Under the pieces are notes generated by a model that had not been told where the DNA came from, searched no databases, and worked only from the letters and a program-made list of their open reading frames with translations. Of a stretch of DNA of 64,000 bases, positions 16,804-25,399 are shown one piece after another. The stretch lies in assembly GCA_902470805.1 (NCBI GenBank), contig CABRHX010000007.1:29204-93203 (forward strand). The letters are read 5' to 3'. Source of the stretch: an uncultured Collinsella sp. (GTDB lineage: Bacteria > Actinomycetota > Coriobacteriia > Coriobacteriales > Coriobacteriaceae). How positions within the stretch are numbered: the stretch's first letter is position 1; each line of letters begins with the position of its first letter. The translations under genes were made by a program, and so were the position numbers.

Positions 16804-18309
16804 TTAGTGAGCCCAGGGAAAAGCAGAAGCCGCGGCCATATTCTTGCGCACGAGCTCGTCGCGCACCTGAGCCAGGCCCTGCTCCATGCCCACCACATAG
16901 GTCTGCGGGTACAGGAAGCGCTTGAAAGCTGCGTCCAGATGATCGAGCGCCCAAACACAGCGCTCGCGCGCGTCCTGGATGCTCTCACGCGGAGCCACCG
17001 CGCTGCCGTCGCGCACGATCGGCACCAGCAGCTCGCGATACTCAAGTTCGGACACGTCGGTCACCAGGGCGGCATCATTCACGGCCACGAGGGTATTGCC
17101 GCGCGCGGCGCCCTCCCCCGCCAGATGGTCCTCGTCGTAGATCATGTCGCAGACCGGGCCGCCAAAGCCGTCGTAATAACGGCGCACGCGTTGCACACCC
17201 GGGATCGTGCGCTTGTAGGGCTGCTCGGAGAGCTTGACCACCGGCGTCCATGGATCTGCCTCGCTCGCACGGCGGGCGGAAAGCTTGTACACGCCACCCA
17301 GCGCCGGCTGGTCATAGCAGGTCGCAAGCTTGGTACCCACACCAAAGCTGTCGATGGGCGCACCCTGGTCGAGCAGCGACTGAATCGTGTACTCGTCAAG
17401 ATCGTTGGAAACCGAGATCCCCACATAGGGCAGGCCCTCGGCATCAAAACGGCCGCGAACATACTTGGAGAGCTTGGCAAGGTCGCCGGAGTCGATGCGA
17501 ATAGCCGACAGGCGCTCGCCCACCGCCTCCATCTCCTTGGCAACCGTAATGGCATGCTCGCAGCCCTCGCGCACGTCATAGGTGTCGATGAGCAGCGTAC
17601 AGTTCTTGGGGCTCGACTTGGCAAAGGCGCGGAAGGCCTCGAGCTCGGAATCGAAGCTCATCACCCAGCTGTGCGCATGCGTGCCAAAGACGGGAATACC
17701 GTAGCGGCGGCCGGCGAGCACATTGGACGTAGAGGAGCAGCCGGCAACGTAGCTCGCGCGCGCAACGGCCAGGCCGCCATCGGGGCCCTGGGCACGGCGC
17801 AGGCCAAACTCCGCCACGGGACGGCCGTCGGCGGCAAGCACCACGCGCGCCGTCTTGGTGGCGACAAGCGTCTGGAAGCCGACGATGTTGAGCAGCGCCG
17901 TCTCAAGCAGCTGGCACTCGAGCGCAGGACCGGTGACGCGCACCATGGGCTCGCGCGGAAAGACGAGCTCGCCCTCGGGAACGGCGTCGATATTTACATG
18001 CGCACGAAAATCGCGCAGGTAGTCGAGGAATGCGGACTTGAACATCGCGCCGCCGGCAGGGGCCTCAAGCGATGCGAGGTAGTCGATGTCCTCGGGCGTA
18101 AAGCGCAGATTCTCGACCAGCTCGGGCAGTTCGGCGGTGCCGCACATGACGGCATAGGCGCTGCCAAAGGGATGGTCGCGGTAAAACGCGGTAAAACAAC
18201 CCTGCTCATTGGCCTTGCCGCTCTCCCACAGGCCCTGGGCCATAGTGAGCTCGTACAGATCGGTGAGCATTGCAATGTCGGTGGGATGCGAGATGTCGGT
18301 CAAAGCCAT
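16804..18309 (-). CDS. pncB: Nicotinate phosphoribosyltransferase
   Basis: 501 aa. Makes nicotinate mononucleotide from nicotinate and PRPP in NAD salvage. Recognisable blocks are MLTDLYELTMAQGLWESG at the N-terminus, the FPREPMVRVTGP region, NVLAGRRYGIPVFGTHAHSW carrying the catalytic His, and IRIDSGDLAKLSKYVR for PRPP binding. gaaagg lies 6 bases before the ATG. proB follows on the same strand and a small coiled-coil membrane protein gene precedes it. Length fits the long bacterial type. Confidence 0.95.
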   Translation of the reverse strand: MALTDISHPTDIAMLTDLYELTMAQGLWESGKANEQGCFTAFYRDHPFGSAYAVMCGTAELPELVENLRFTPEDIDYLASLEAPAGGAMFKSAFLDYLRDFRAHVNIDAVPEGELVFPREPMVRVTGPALECQLLETALLNIVGFQTLVATKTARVVLAADGRPVAEFGLRRAQGPDGGLAVARASYVAGCSSTSNVLAGRRYGIPVFGTHAHSWVMSFDSELEAFRAFAKSSPKNCTLLIDTYDVREGCEHAITVAKEMEAVGERLSAIRIDSGDLAKLSKYVRGRFDAEGLPYVGISVSNDLDEYTIQSLLDQGAPIDSFGVGTKLATCYDQPALGGVYKLSARRASEADPWTPVVKLSEQPYKRTIPGVQRVRRYYDGFGGPVCDMIYDEDHLAGEGAARGNTLVAVNDAALVTDVSELEYRELLVPIVRDGSAVAPRESIQDARERCVWALDHLDAAFKRFLYPQTYVVGMEQGLAQVRDELVRKNMAAASAFPWAH

Positions 18310-18393
18310 GGGGCGACCTTTCGGATGTGTGGTACAGAATTTGAGGGTTAGACGAGAGCAGAGGATGCGGACATGACACCCGATGCAAATCGG

Positions 18394-18846
18394 TTAGAGC
18401 AGGCCCATGCTGGTCAGGATCGTGTAGCCCATAAAGATGACAAACGCGATGAGGGCAAGGACAATGATGATTTTTTGAGCCGGCGCCATGCCAGGGATCT
18501 CGTTCTCGCCCGTAGGTTCCTTGGAGGTAACCATGCGCTGGGCAAAGGTCATCTCGTCACGGCTCGGCTTGGGCTCGACGGACTTGGGACGAGCGGCCTT
18601 TTTAGGCTGAGGCTTGGGTGCAGTGGGCACGGGCTTCGCGGCGGCGGGCTTGGGCACGGGCGCAGACTCGGATGCGACCTTCGCAGTGGCCTCCTCGGCC
18701 TTCTCGCGCTCGGCACGCAGGGCGGCCAGCTCCTCACGCTCGCGGCGTGCCTCTTCCTGGGCCTCGCGACGAGCCTTCTCGGCGCGGAGCTCTTCCAACT
18801 CGGCGCGCTCCTCGGCAGACAGTGGTTGGGACTCAAGCTCGGCCAT
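18394..18846 (-). CDS. Small coiled-coil protein with C-terminal membrane anchor
   Basis: 150 aa, not recognised as a named family. Residues 5-60 are a highly charged coiled coil (AEERAELEELRAEKARREAQ). A Pro/Ala/Lys linker follows (PKPAAAKPVPTAPKPQPKKA), and one membrane helix near the end (IIIVLALIAFVIFMGYTIL) leaves a four-residue tail, so it is probably tail-anchored. The frame continues to 18882, but aaaggg precedes the ATG at 18846. It lies just upstream of pncB. Confidence 0.7.
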   Translation of the reverse strand: MAELESQPLSAEERAELEELRAEKARREAQEEARREREELAALRAEREKAEEATAKVASESAPVPKPAAAKPVPTAPKPQPKKAARPKSVEPKPSRDEMTFAQRMVTSKEPTGENEIPGMAPAQKIIIVLALIAFVIFMGYTILTSMGLL

Positions 18847-18863
18847 GATGCAGCCCTTTCTTT

Positions 18864-18897
18864 TTAAAAAAGCCGCCGACACAATGTCAGCGGCTTA
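18864..18897 (-). terminator. Intrinsic terminator of tRNA-Ala
   Basis: Minus strand, 14 bases after the tRNA: agccgctgac/gtcggcggct around attgt, then six Ts. It also separates the tRNA from the coiled-coil gene downstream. Confidence 0.8.
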
Positions 18898-18910
18898 TCA
18901 AATCCAAGGG

Positions 18911-18983
18911 TGGAGACGAAGGGAGTCGAACCCTCGGCCTCTGCCATGCGACGGCAGCGCTCTCCCAACTGAGCTACGTCCCC
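18911..18983 (-). tRNA. tRNA-Ala (anticodon CGC)
   Basis: Minus-strand cloverleaf. The acceptor ggggacg/cgtctcc contains the G3:U70 wobble that identifies tRNA-Ala. The anticodon stem is ctgcc/ggcag around gtcgcat (anticodon CGC), and the T-arm contains gagggttcgactccc. CCA is not encoded. The loop has U at position 38. Confidence 0.93.
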
Positions 18984-19040
18984 AAGACAAGTTGATATTT
19001 TACCTACGGCTCGCCAACTGTCAACGCCCAATACCCAGTC

Positions 19041-19119
19041 TTTTTGGGACGGGGCTGTTTTGACTACTTTTCGAACGCCCGAGCCACCCGATGATTATTT
19101 ATCCCCCGTCCCAGAAAAA
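19041..19119. repeat. Inverted repeat in the tRNA-Ala / radical SAM intergenic region
   Basis: tttttgggacgggg (19041-19054) and cccccgtcccagaaaaa (19103-19119) are complementary, with 48 bases between. It lies between the tRNA-Ala promoter and the 3' end of the radical SAM gene and could form a terminator-like hairpin on either strand. Confidence 0.5.
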
Positions 19120-19134
19120 TCATCGACGAACGCA

Positions 19135-20073
19135 CTACTTTGCGCTGGTAAGAACACCGGTGGTGTCGAAGGCCGGGGTGAAGCTCTCGTCTACCGCGCC
19201 GCCCTCTTGCCAGAACATCGTCGTAAAGCCCAGGTCGTCGGCATGGTCGAGTACTTGCTCGTACTCCTCGCGCGTCACGGCGCGTGCCAGGTCGCCGCCC
19301 TGCTCGCGCATGAGCGCATTGGGCGTGTACTGGTTCATGACCGAGATCGGCACGTCGCCCACCGTCTGCCACACCAGGTCCAGCACGCGACACGAATCGT
19401 CTGCATGCCCCGGCAGCACCAGGTGGCGCACGATGATGCCGCGCTTCATGAGCCCGTCCTCGTCCACCAGCTCTCCCCCGCGGCGCTCGATCTCGCACGT
19501 CATCTGTGCCAGGCCCGACACGGCCACGCGCGGGTAATCCTTAATATGAGAAAGCGACTGCGCAAGCCCGGCATCGGCATATTTAAAGTCGGTGAGCCAC
19601 ACATCGACCAGGTCGCCCAGCGCCGCCACGGCACTCGCGCGCTCGTAACCACTCGTGTTGTAGACGATCGGGATGACCAGCCCGCGCGCCCGTGCCGCGG
19701 CAATCGCGGCAGGCAACAGGTGCGCATAGTGCGTCGCCGTCACCAAATTGATGTTGTTGGCACCCTGGTCCTGCAGTTCCAGCATAATCTCGACCAGGCG
19801 CTCAGGCGAAATCTCAAGGCCAAAATTGCCGGTCGAGATCTCGTGGTTCTGGCAGTAGATACATTTAAGCGAGCAGCCGCTAAAGAAGATCGTGCCCGAA
19901 CCGGCCTCGCCCGAGATAGGCGGCTCCTCCCACATATGAAGCGCCGCGCGGGCCACCTTGAGCGTGTCGTTAGCACCGCATACGCCGCGCGCGCCCTCAT
20001 CGCGCGCCGCACCGCAACGGCGGGGACACAAATGGCAGGCGGGCGAAAAAAGTTCGGTCAACGACGTCGGCAT
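19135..20073 (-). CDS. Radical SAM protein, PflX-type (pyruvate formate-lyase activase-like)
   Basis: 312 aa. An N-terminal cysteine cluster (CHLCPRRCGAAR, GVCG) is followed by the radical SAM motif CSLKCIYCQNHEIS, with CxxxCxxC ligating the 4Fe-4S cluster. This layout matches COG1313, relatives of glycyl-radical enzyme activases whose targets are unknown. Later blocks (LTDFKYADAGLAQSLS, VRHLVLPGHADDSCRVLD, NQYTPN) are typical. The preferred ATG at 20073 has ggag 9 bases upstream; an alternative TTG lies 15 bases further out. No glycyl-radical enzyme gene is nearby. Confidence 0.85.
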   Translation of the reverse strand: MPTSLTELFSPACHLCPRRCGAARDEGARGVCGANDTLKVARAALHMWEEPPISGEAGSGTIFFSGCSLKCIYCQNHEISTGNFGLEISPERLVEIMLELQDQGANNINLVTATHYAHLLPAAIAAARARGLVIPIVYNTSGYERASAVAALGDLVDVWLTDFKYADAGLAQSLSHIKDYPRVAVSGLAQMTCEIERRGGELVDEDGLMKRGIIVRHLVLPGHADDSCRVLDLVWQTVGDVPISVMNQYTPNALMREQGGDLARAVTREEYEQVLDHADDLGFTTMFWQEGGAVDESFTPAFDTTGVLTSAK

Positions 20074-20202
20074 AAAAACATGCTCCAAAACAACAATTCA
20101 GCAGCTCAAACATAAAGGGCCAGGCCGCGTAGACGGCTCAAGCCCCAAGGCGCCGTAATCGTCCGACACGATTTTTGTAATGTCAAGACTGGAATCGACA
20201 AA

Positions 20203-20368
20203 GTGCCGCTTTATGATGTAGGTATTCCGCCCCCCGCGGAGCAACTGGGTGAACCGTCGCGTTTATTTAGGGAGCCCACACAGTCGTACCTAGTACAGGT
20301 ATCCTTCGTTGTTAAGGACGCTGGAACAGTCGATGAGGGCACCCACCTGTTTTAGGTGGGTTCATTTT
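20203..20368 (+). ncRNA. Candidate structured RNA, possibly 6S RNA, with terminator
   Basis: The sequence folds as nested stems: gtgcc (20203) with ggcac (20338), gggtg (20247) with caccc (20340), and cgtcg (20255) with cgatg (20331). Inside are tccgc/gcgga and tcctt/aagga hairpins and a run atttagggagcccacaca. A strong terminator, acccacct/aggtgggt plus T-rich tail, ends it at 20368. A long imperfect rod with a central bubble and terminator fits 6S RNA, and the agggagcccaca stretch recalls that family from memory. The gtgcc/ggcac and gggtg/caccc pairings partly exclude each other. No ORF explains this region. The family assignment is tentative. Confidence 0.4.
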
Positions 20369-20598
20369 CGTAACGTGGGGGGTGGTTTTCTTTTGCCAAA
20401 AATCACCATACAGTCCATATGGATCCCCGCCGGCATCCCGACAAGCCATCGACAACATCCCAATATCTGGTAAGCGCGTGATTATCGCTGCGTGCAATTA
20501 CATGCACCCCCCTTGGTCGAGTATTATGGTTCGGCTATGCCCTTTGCGCATGGCGTTCTTCTGACCTTTTCCTTCGACGCTTGGCGGTTTTTAGATTC
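20369..20598. other. Upstream region of the TagO/WecA-type gene
   Basis: 230 bases without a gene. There is a weak inverted repeat, ggtggtttt/aaaatcacc (20390s-20406), and a ttggtc about 17 bases ahead of tatgcc near 20514-20542 that could be a poor promoter. Nothing else was seen. Confidence 0.3.
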
Positions 20599-21798
20599 AT
20601 GGCTTCATCCCCGAGCTACATACCGTACCTATGCGTGGCAGCGGCGGCTTTTATCACGACCTTCCTCGCGGTGCCCCTGGTCAAGCGCTTGGCAATTAAA
20701 CTCGATGCCGTCGACTATCCTTCTAAGCGCCGCATCAACACCAAGCCCATCCCGCGTTTGGGCGGAACGGCGGTGTTTTTGGGCCTGGTCGTTGCCTGCA
20801 TTGTGCAAATCCTAGGCACCTGGCACCTAGGCTGGCCACCCGTCCTGGTGCCGCACCCGCGCCTTCACATTAGCTATCCCATGCTGGCGCTCTCCTTTAC
20901 TGTCATCTTTGCGACCGGCGCTATCGACGACGTCTTCCAGCTCAAGCCCAAGCAAAAGCTGGCCGGACAGGTCCTCGCCGCGCTCATCGCCTGTATCGGC
21001 GGCCTAAAAATCGGCGTCATCGTCAACCCGTTTGCCCCCGGCGAGATCATACTCGGATGGCTCGCCTACCCCATCACCGTAATCTATCTGGTGGCATTCA
21101 CCAACATCATTAACCTCATCGACGGCCTCGACGGCTTGGCCACGGGCATCTGCGGCATCGCCTCGTTCACCATGTTTTCGATGGCCGTTCTTTCGGGCCG
21201 CATCGACGCCGCCGCGCTCTCCATTGCGCTCTTCGGCGCCTGTCTGGCCTTTTTGCGCTACAACTTCAACCCCGCAAGCATCTTCTTGGGCGACTCGGGG
21301 TCGCTGCTTCTGGGCTTTGCACTGGGCTCCATCTCGCTGCTCAACGTGAGCCGCACCGCCGCGCTCACCTCGCTTATCATCCCGCTCATCGTTGCCGGCG
21401 TGCCCATCATCGACACGTTTAGCGCCATCGTGCGCCGCAGGCGCGCCCACATTAGCATCGGGCAGGCCGACAAGGGCCACATCCACCACCGCCTGATCCA
21501 AGAAGGCTACAACCAAAAACAGGCCGTGCTGCTCATCTATGCTTGGTGCATCATGCTTTCGGCCGGCGCCGCCGCGATTAACCAGGTCGAGGTGCCCATG
21601 CGTGTGCTCATCTTTACCGTGCTCGCCATTGGCTCGGCGGCCTTTGCCAAGCATCTACATCTGTTTGAGCCCGTGCTGCGCCACCATTACAACAAGCGTA
21701 CGCACGAGGACGAGCTCGTCACCCCCGACGACCCCGCCTTTAAGCAGGAGGAGCGGGCAGCCGAGGAGCGCAAAGAAGAGCGCCACCACAAGCTCTAG
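20599..21798 (+). CDS. Undecaprenyl-phosphate N-acetylhexosamine-1-phosphate transferase (TagO/WecA family)
   Basis: 399 aa polytopic membrane enzyme with about ten helices. It transfers a sugar-1-phosphate to undecaprenyl phosphate, starting teichoic-acid or cell-wall glycan synthesis. Family motifs seen: TKPIPRLGG, GAIDDVFQLKPKQKL (catalytic DD), FTNIINLIDGLDGLATG, FNPASIFLGDSGSLLLG and the HIHH-type GHIHHRLIQEG motif. The C-terminal ~50 residues form a charged cytoplasmic tail. An in-frame TTG lies at 20581; ATG at 20599 is used, though no clear Shine-Dalgarno is seen for either. trpS follows. Confidence 0.9.
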   Translation: MASSPSYIPYLCVAAAAFITTFLAVPLVKRLAIKLDAVDYPSKRRINTKPIPRLGGTAVFLGLVVACIVQILGTWHLGWPPVLVPHPRLHISYPMLALSFTVIFATGAIDDVFQLKPKQKLAGQVLAALIACIGGLKIGVIVNPFAPGEIILGWLAYPITVIYLVAFTNIINLIDGLDGLATGICGIASFTMFSMAVLSGRIDAAALSIALFGACLAFLRYNFNPASIFLGDSGSLLLGFALGSISLLNVSRTAALTSLIIPLIVAGVPIIDTFSAIVRRRRAHISIGQADKGHIHHRLIQEGYNQKQAVLLIYAWCIMLSAGAAAINQVEVPMRVLIFTVLAIGSAAFAKHLHLFEPVLRHHYNKRTHEDELVTPDDPAFKQEERAAEERKEERHHKL

Positions 21799-21968
21799 GG
21801 CAAGCTGCCGAGGATGTGCCAAGGCACCGTTAGCCAAGCACGGCCGCGCCACACCCATCGCACATGCCGCACCACGCGCGTCCCTCTCCCGCCCCTCGCC
21901 TACTTACGCACCGCCCCTCCAATAAACGCGTTATCATCTTGACCCATGAACATACGTTAGGAGCAATC

Positions 21969-23018
21969 ATGCCAAACGAGAACAGCTACGAAGTCGCGCT
22001 GCAAAAGAGCAACGCCATTCGCGAGGGCCTGGCCAAGACGCCCGAGAAGTTCACCATGCTCACCGGCGACCGCCCCACCGGCCGTCTGCACCTGGGCCAC
22101 TACTTCGGTACCCTCAAGGGCCGTGTTGAGCTGCAGAACATGGGCGCCAAGACCAACGTGCTCATCGCCGACTACCAGGTCATCACTGACCGCGACACGA
22201 CCGAGCACATCCAGGACAACGTGTACAACATGGTCATGGACTACCTTGCCTGCGGCATTGACCCCGACAAGACCATGATCTACGCGCACTCCGCCGTGCC
22301 CGCCGCCAACCAGCTCATGCTGCCGTTCCTGTCGCTGGTGTCCGAGGCCGAGCTGGCGCGCAACCCCACGGTAAAGGCCGAGATGGAGGCCTCGGGCCAC
22401 GAGCTCACCGGCCTTCTGCTCACCTACCCGGTACATCAGGCCTGCGACATTCTGTTCTGCAAGGGCAACGTGGTGCCCGTCGGTCGTGACCAGCTGCCGC
22501 ACATCGAGCTAACCCGCACCATCGCACGCCGCTTTAACAACCGCTACGGCAAGGTATTTCCCGAGGTCGAGGCACTGCTGTCCGAGACCCCGCTACTGCC
22601 CGGCCTTGACGGTCGCAAGATGAGCAAGAGCTACGGCAACGCCATCAACATCTCGATGACCGCTGAGGAGACGGCAAAGCGCATCAAGAAGAGCCAGACC
22701 GACTCCGAGCGCATGATCACGTTCGATCCCGAGAACCGCCCCGGCGTGTCTGGCCTGCTTTCGACGGCCGCCATCTGCACCGGTCGCTCCGAGGTCGAAA
22801 TTGCCGAGGAGATCGGTATGGGCGGCTCCGGCCAGCTCAAGAAGTACGTGACCGAGGCCGTCAACGAGTACTTCGCACCGATCCGCGAGCGTCGCCAGCG
22901 CTACGAGAACGATCTGGATTACGTGAAGGACGTGCTGCACGAGGGCAACCGTCGCGCCAACGAGATCGCCGAGCAGACCCTGGCAGAGGTTCAGGACGCC
23001 ATGGGTATGGTGTACTAG
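21969..23018 (+). CDS. trpS: Tryptophanyl-tRNA synthetase
   Basis: 349 aa class I synthetase. TGDRPTGRLHLGHYFGTLKG carries the HIGH-type signature, and LDGRKMSKSYGNAINIS the KMSKS loop. PVGRDQLPHIELTRTIARRFN is typical of TrpRS. ttaggag precedes the ATG at 21969; the frame reaches 21864, but the upstream codons lack family similarity. No T-box leader is visible in the 170 bases upstream. The gene ends in two hairpins. Confidence 0.97.
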   Translation: MPNENSYEVALQKSNAIREGLAKTPEKFTMLTGDRPTGRLHLGHYFGTLKGRVELQNMGAKTNVLIADYQVITDRDTTEHIQDNVYNMVMDYLACGIDPDKTMIYAHSAVPAANQLMLPFLSLVSEAELARNPTVKAEMEASGHELTGLLLTYPVHQACDILFCKGNVVPVGRDQLPHIELTRTIARRFNNRYGKVFPEVEALLSETPLLPGLDGRKMSKSYGNAINISMTAEETAKRIKKSQTDSERMITFDPENRPGVSGLLSTAAICTGRSEVEIAEEIGMGGSGQLKKYVTEAVNEYFAPIRERRQRYENDLDYVKDVLHEGNRRANEIAEQTLAEVQDAMGMVY

Positions 23019-23053
23019 ACCGATCTGCTGACTTGAGCTTTCGATTGCTATAG

Positions 23054-23082
23054 GGCGGGCGCTACGGCGTCCGCCTTTTTTG
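23054..23082 (+). terminator. Intrinsic terminator of trpS
   Basis: ggcgggcgc/gcgtccgcc around tacg, followed by six Ts, 36 bases after the stop. Confidence 0.88.
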
Positions 23083-23128
23083 GAGCCGGACCGCTTCGGC
23101 TCCGTCCATCACACTCTCCCGACAAACA

Positions 23129-23170
23129 GGAACAGGCCCGCTGGCAGATAGTTGCCAGCGGGCCTGTTCC
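23129..23170. repeat. Perfect 18-bp hairpin
   Basis: ggaacaggcccgctggca pairs without mismatch with tgccagcgggcctgttcc across gatagt. No T run follows on either strand, so it is not a standard terminator. A weaker hairpin (caacagggcaggc/gcctgctccgttg) lies at about 23218-23262. The rest of the gap 23019-23403 shows no gene. Confidence 0.7.
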
Positions 23171-23345
23171 CGAAGTACACCGTTGAATCGCACAGAGGGG
23201 AGGGATGCGAATCAAACTCAACAGGGCAGGCTTTTTCATCGCCTATTGCCTGCTCCGTTGCTGAATACAATATAGTTCACCGTGGTTTACTTTGTAGTGT
23301 CAATATGCGCCGCCACACCTTCTCCATAAGTTAGCTCCGGTAAAC

Positions 23346-23386
23346 TAAAACCACCACGAAGAGGACAGGCACCTTTGTGGTGGTTT
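23346..23386 (+). terminator. Repeat-family hairpin terminator (copy 3)
   Basis: Plus-oriented copy with two stem changes (ccacgaagaggacaggc) and no long T tail. It lies between the convergent trpS and MGMT genes. Confidence 0.7.
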
Positions 23387-23403
23387 CGGCCACGGCAGAG
23401 CCG

Positions 23404-23724
23404 CTAGAGTCCGGCAGGCCAACGACAGGCGGCCAGATCAACATGCATGGGATCGGCAAACGTCACGCCCTCCCCCATTAAGAGCTCGCGCTGAGCATCG
23501 GGGCCACCAAAGGCAAAGCCCGCACAGATACGGCCGTCGGCAAACACCACGCGATGGCAGGGAATCTCGCCGGGGCGCGGATTGCTGTGCAGCGCGTAGC
23601 CCACGTACCGCGCGCTCCGCGGACGACCGGCAAGCAGCGCTACCTGACCATACGTGGCGACCATCCCCTCGGGGATCTGCTCGACCACCTCGTACACCCG
23701 TTCAAAAAAGCCCTCAGACGCCAT
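23404..23724 (-). CDS. Short MGMT-family protein (DNA alkylation repair)
   Basis: 106 aa, corresponding to only the C-terminal DNA-binding/active-site domain of O6-alkylguanine-DNA alkyltransferase. The helix-turn-helix region (GMVATYGQVALLAGRP) and arginine finger (SARYVGYAL) are present. The active-site motif reads EIPCHRVVF, so the acceptor cysteine is retained, unlike ATL proteins, which have Trp here. It may be a minimal transferase or a damage-recognition protein feeding excision repair. ggaaggga lies before the ATG at 23724; the frame extends to 23763. Confidence 0.85.
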   Translation of the reverse strand: MASEGFFERVYEVVEQIPEGMVATYGQVALLAGRPRSARYVGYALHSNPRPGEIPCHRVVFADGRICAGFAFGGPDAQRELLMGEGVTFADPMHVDLAACRWPAGL

Positions 23725-23753
23725 TGCTCGCTCCCTTCCACTCAGAAAAGCAT

Positions 23754-23791
23754 AAACCACCACAAAGGGCCTGTCCCCTTTGTGGTGGTTT
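23754..23791 (-). terminator. Repeat-family hairpin terminator (copy 4)
   Basis: Minus-oriented copy with a shortened loop (agggcctgtccccttt on the plus strand), upstream of the MGMT start and downstream of the DegV stop. In the minus orientation it lies between these two genes. Confidence 0.75.
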
Positions 23792-23803
23792 ATGGCAGGT
23801 CGG

Positions 23804-24658
23804 TTAGTTGGCGGGCTGGAAGAAGGCTACTGCTACGGCGCCGGGGCCAACGTGGGTACCGATGGTGGCGCCGATGGTGTGAACGGGCAACTCGCCCTCG
23901 GTGTGGCCAGCCCACAGTGCAGCGCTGTCCTCGATATACTTCTTGAGCACCGCATCCGAAAGACCCGTATAGCCGAGCGCCAGCGGCATGGAAAAGTCGA
24001 TGCCGCCCGCCTTTTCGACCTTTTGGTTCAGCAGGTTGCGGCCGTTCTTGGAACCGCGCGCCTTGCCCAGCTGCACGATCAGACCGTCCTCGACAGCCAC
24101 CACAGGCTTTACGTTGAGCAGCGTGCCCACGGCGCCGGCCGCAGCAGACAGACGACCGCCACGCACCAGGTACTCCAGCGTCTCGAGCAGGCCGATAACC
24201 ACCACACGGTCGCGCACGGCCTCGACAGCCGCCGCGATCTGAGATGCACTGCGGCCCTCGTCCACCAAGCGCAGCGCATACTCGACCAGGACGCGCTCGC
24301 CCAGGGTGACGTTGTTGCTGTCTACCACGAACACGTCGCCACCTGGCGCCTCGGCAAGTGCGATACGGGCACTCTGATTGGTGCCTGATAGCTTAGCGCC
24401 CACGGTAATAATCACAGCCTCATCGCCGGCTTCACGAACCTTGGCAATCGCCTGCGAAAACGCGTACGGGTTGACCTGGCCGGTCTTGGGCAGCTCATCG
24501 CGCTCCACGAGCATCTCGTAAAAGCGCTGGTGATCGATATCGACGCCATCCATGTACACATCGGTGCCAAAGGTGACGGACAGCGGCAAAACGTCCAGTG
24601 CCGGGTGCTCCGCCGGCGACATATCGCTCGCGGAATCGGTAATAATGCGGACGGACAT
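23804..24658 (-). CDS. DegV-family fatty-acid-binding protein
   Basis: 284 aa. Begins VRIITDSASDMSPAE, the DegV phosphate/fatty-acid-binding motif, and contains GQVNPYAFSQAIAK, LSGTNQSARIALAEA and VRGGRLSAAAGAVGTLLNVKPV, all conserved in the family. DegV/FakB proteins present exogenous fatty acids to the kinase FakA for membrane lipid synthesis; no fakA lies in the window. aaagga precedes the ATG at 24658; the frame reaches 24763. A MarR regulator gene lies 119 bases upstream on the same strand. Confidence 0.92.
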   Translation of the reverse strand: MSVRIITDSASDMSPAEHPALDVLPLSVTFGTDVYMDGVDIDHQRFYEMLVERDELPKTGQVNPYAFSQAIAKVREAGDEAVIITVGAKLSGTNQSARIALAEAPGGDVFVVDSNNVTLGERVLVEYALRLVDEGRSASQIAAAVEAVRDRVVVIGLLETLEYLVRGGRLSAAAGAVGTLLNVKPVVAVEDGLIVQLGKARGSKNGRNLLNQKVEKAGGIDFSMPLALGYTGLSDAVLKKYIEDSAALWAGHTEGELPVHTIGATIGTHVGPGAVAVAFFQPAN

Positions 24659-24777
24659 AGCGAATCCTTTCTTGCGCAGGTCTCGCGCAGGGAATTTTGA
24701 CAGCAAGGCCCCGGCACGGTATACGCGCTCAAACAGGACTATGCAGTTGTTAATTGGAAGCAAATGCCTTGGCGGCC

Positions 24778-25227
24778 CTACAGCTCGCGCAGGGTGTTGA
24801 GAATCGTGCGCAGCGATGCGTACATCTGCTCGCGCTGCTCCACGCCCATGGTCTTTCCGGTGGTATCGAGCACTTCGCGAATGATGCGATCGGCTTCATT
24901 CATGCTCTCGCCGCCCAGCGTGGTCAGGCGAACCGGGGCACGGTACTTGACGGCAGCATCGCCCGAGTCGTCGACCTCGACGTAGCCGCCCTCCTCCAGG
25001 TGAGCCAGCGTACGCGAAACGGCAGCGCGGGTCACGCCGGCCATGCGGGCGAGGTCGGCACCGGTCAGGCCGTCCTTGCTGCGCTCCAGATAGTACAGGC
25101 ACATGACGTCGGAGCCCTTGAGGCCCAGCCTTGCGCCCTCGGACGTCTTGATGCGCTGGATCTCCTTGTAGAGGCCGCTAATCAGTCCGACAAAGTCCTC
25201 AAAACGTGTCTCGTCGTTCTGCTGCAT
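24778..25227 (-). CDS. MarR-family transcriptional regulator
   Basis: 149 aa winged-helix regulator. The DNA-binding region is LGLKGSDVMCLYYLERSKDG, TGADLARMAGVTRAAVSRTL (recognition helix) and a wing at YVEVDDSGDAAVKYRAPVRLTTLG, with dimerising helices at both ends. The ligand is unknown. Its position just upstream of degV suggests control of that gene or itself. The repeat terminator at 25332 isolates it from the next gene. Confidence 0.9.
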   Translation of the reverse strand: MQQNDETRFEDFVGLISGLYKEIQRIKTSEGARLGLKGSDVMCLYYLERSKDGLTGADLARMAGVTRAAVSRTLAHLEEGGYVEVDDSGDAAVKYRAPVRLTTLGGESMNEADRIIREVLDTTGKTMGVEQREQMYASLRTILNTLREL

Positions 25228-25331
25228 GTGAGACGACCGCCTTTCGCTTGCATGATGCTAACGGGTAAACATCTTAGCCGTACCGAGGAGTCCTCCATAC
25301 CCAGATATCCCATTTGTTAACCCATCAACAT

Positions 25332-25373
25332 AAAAACCACCACAAAGGTGCCTGTCCCCCTTTGTGGTGGTTT
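25332..25373 (-). terminator. Repeat-family hairpin terminator (copy 5)
   Basis: Minus-oriented copy (aaaggtgcctgtccccctttg on the plus strand) directly after the B3/B4 gene stop at 25400, with a T tail in the minus direction. Confidence 0.88.
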
Positions 25374-25399
25374 ACGACGAACGCGGGCCGCAGGAATTC

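Noticed and set aside
20203..20368. Signal-recognition-particle RNA
   Set aside because: gggtgaacc recalls 4.5S RNA, but the conserved tetraloop region (ggaag...agca) is missing.
23190..23270. Degenerate tRNA on the minus strand (ggagggatgcgaatcaaactc)
   Set aside because: It has a T-loop-like stretch, but the T-stem does not pair and no acceptor or anticodon stem can be formed.
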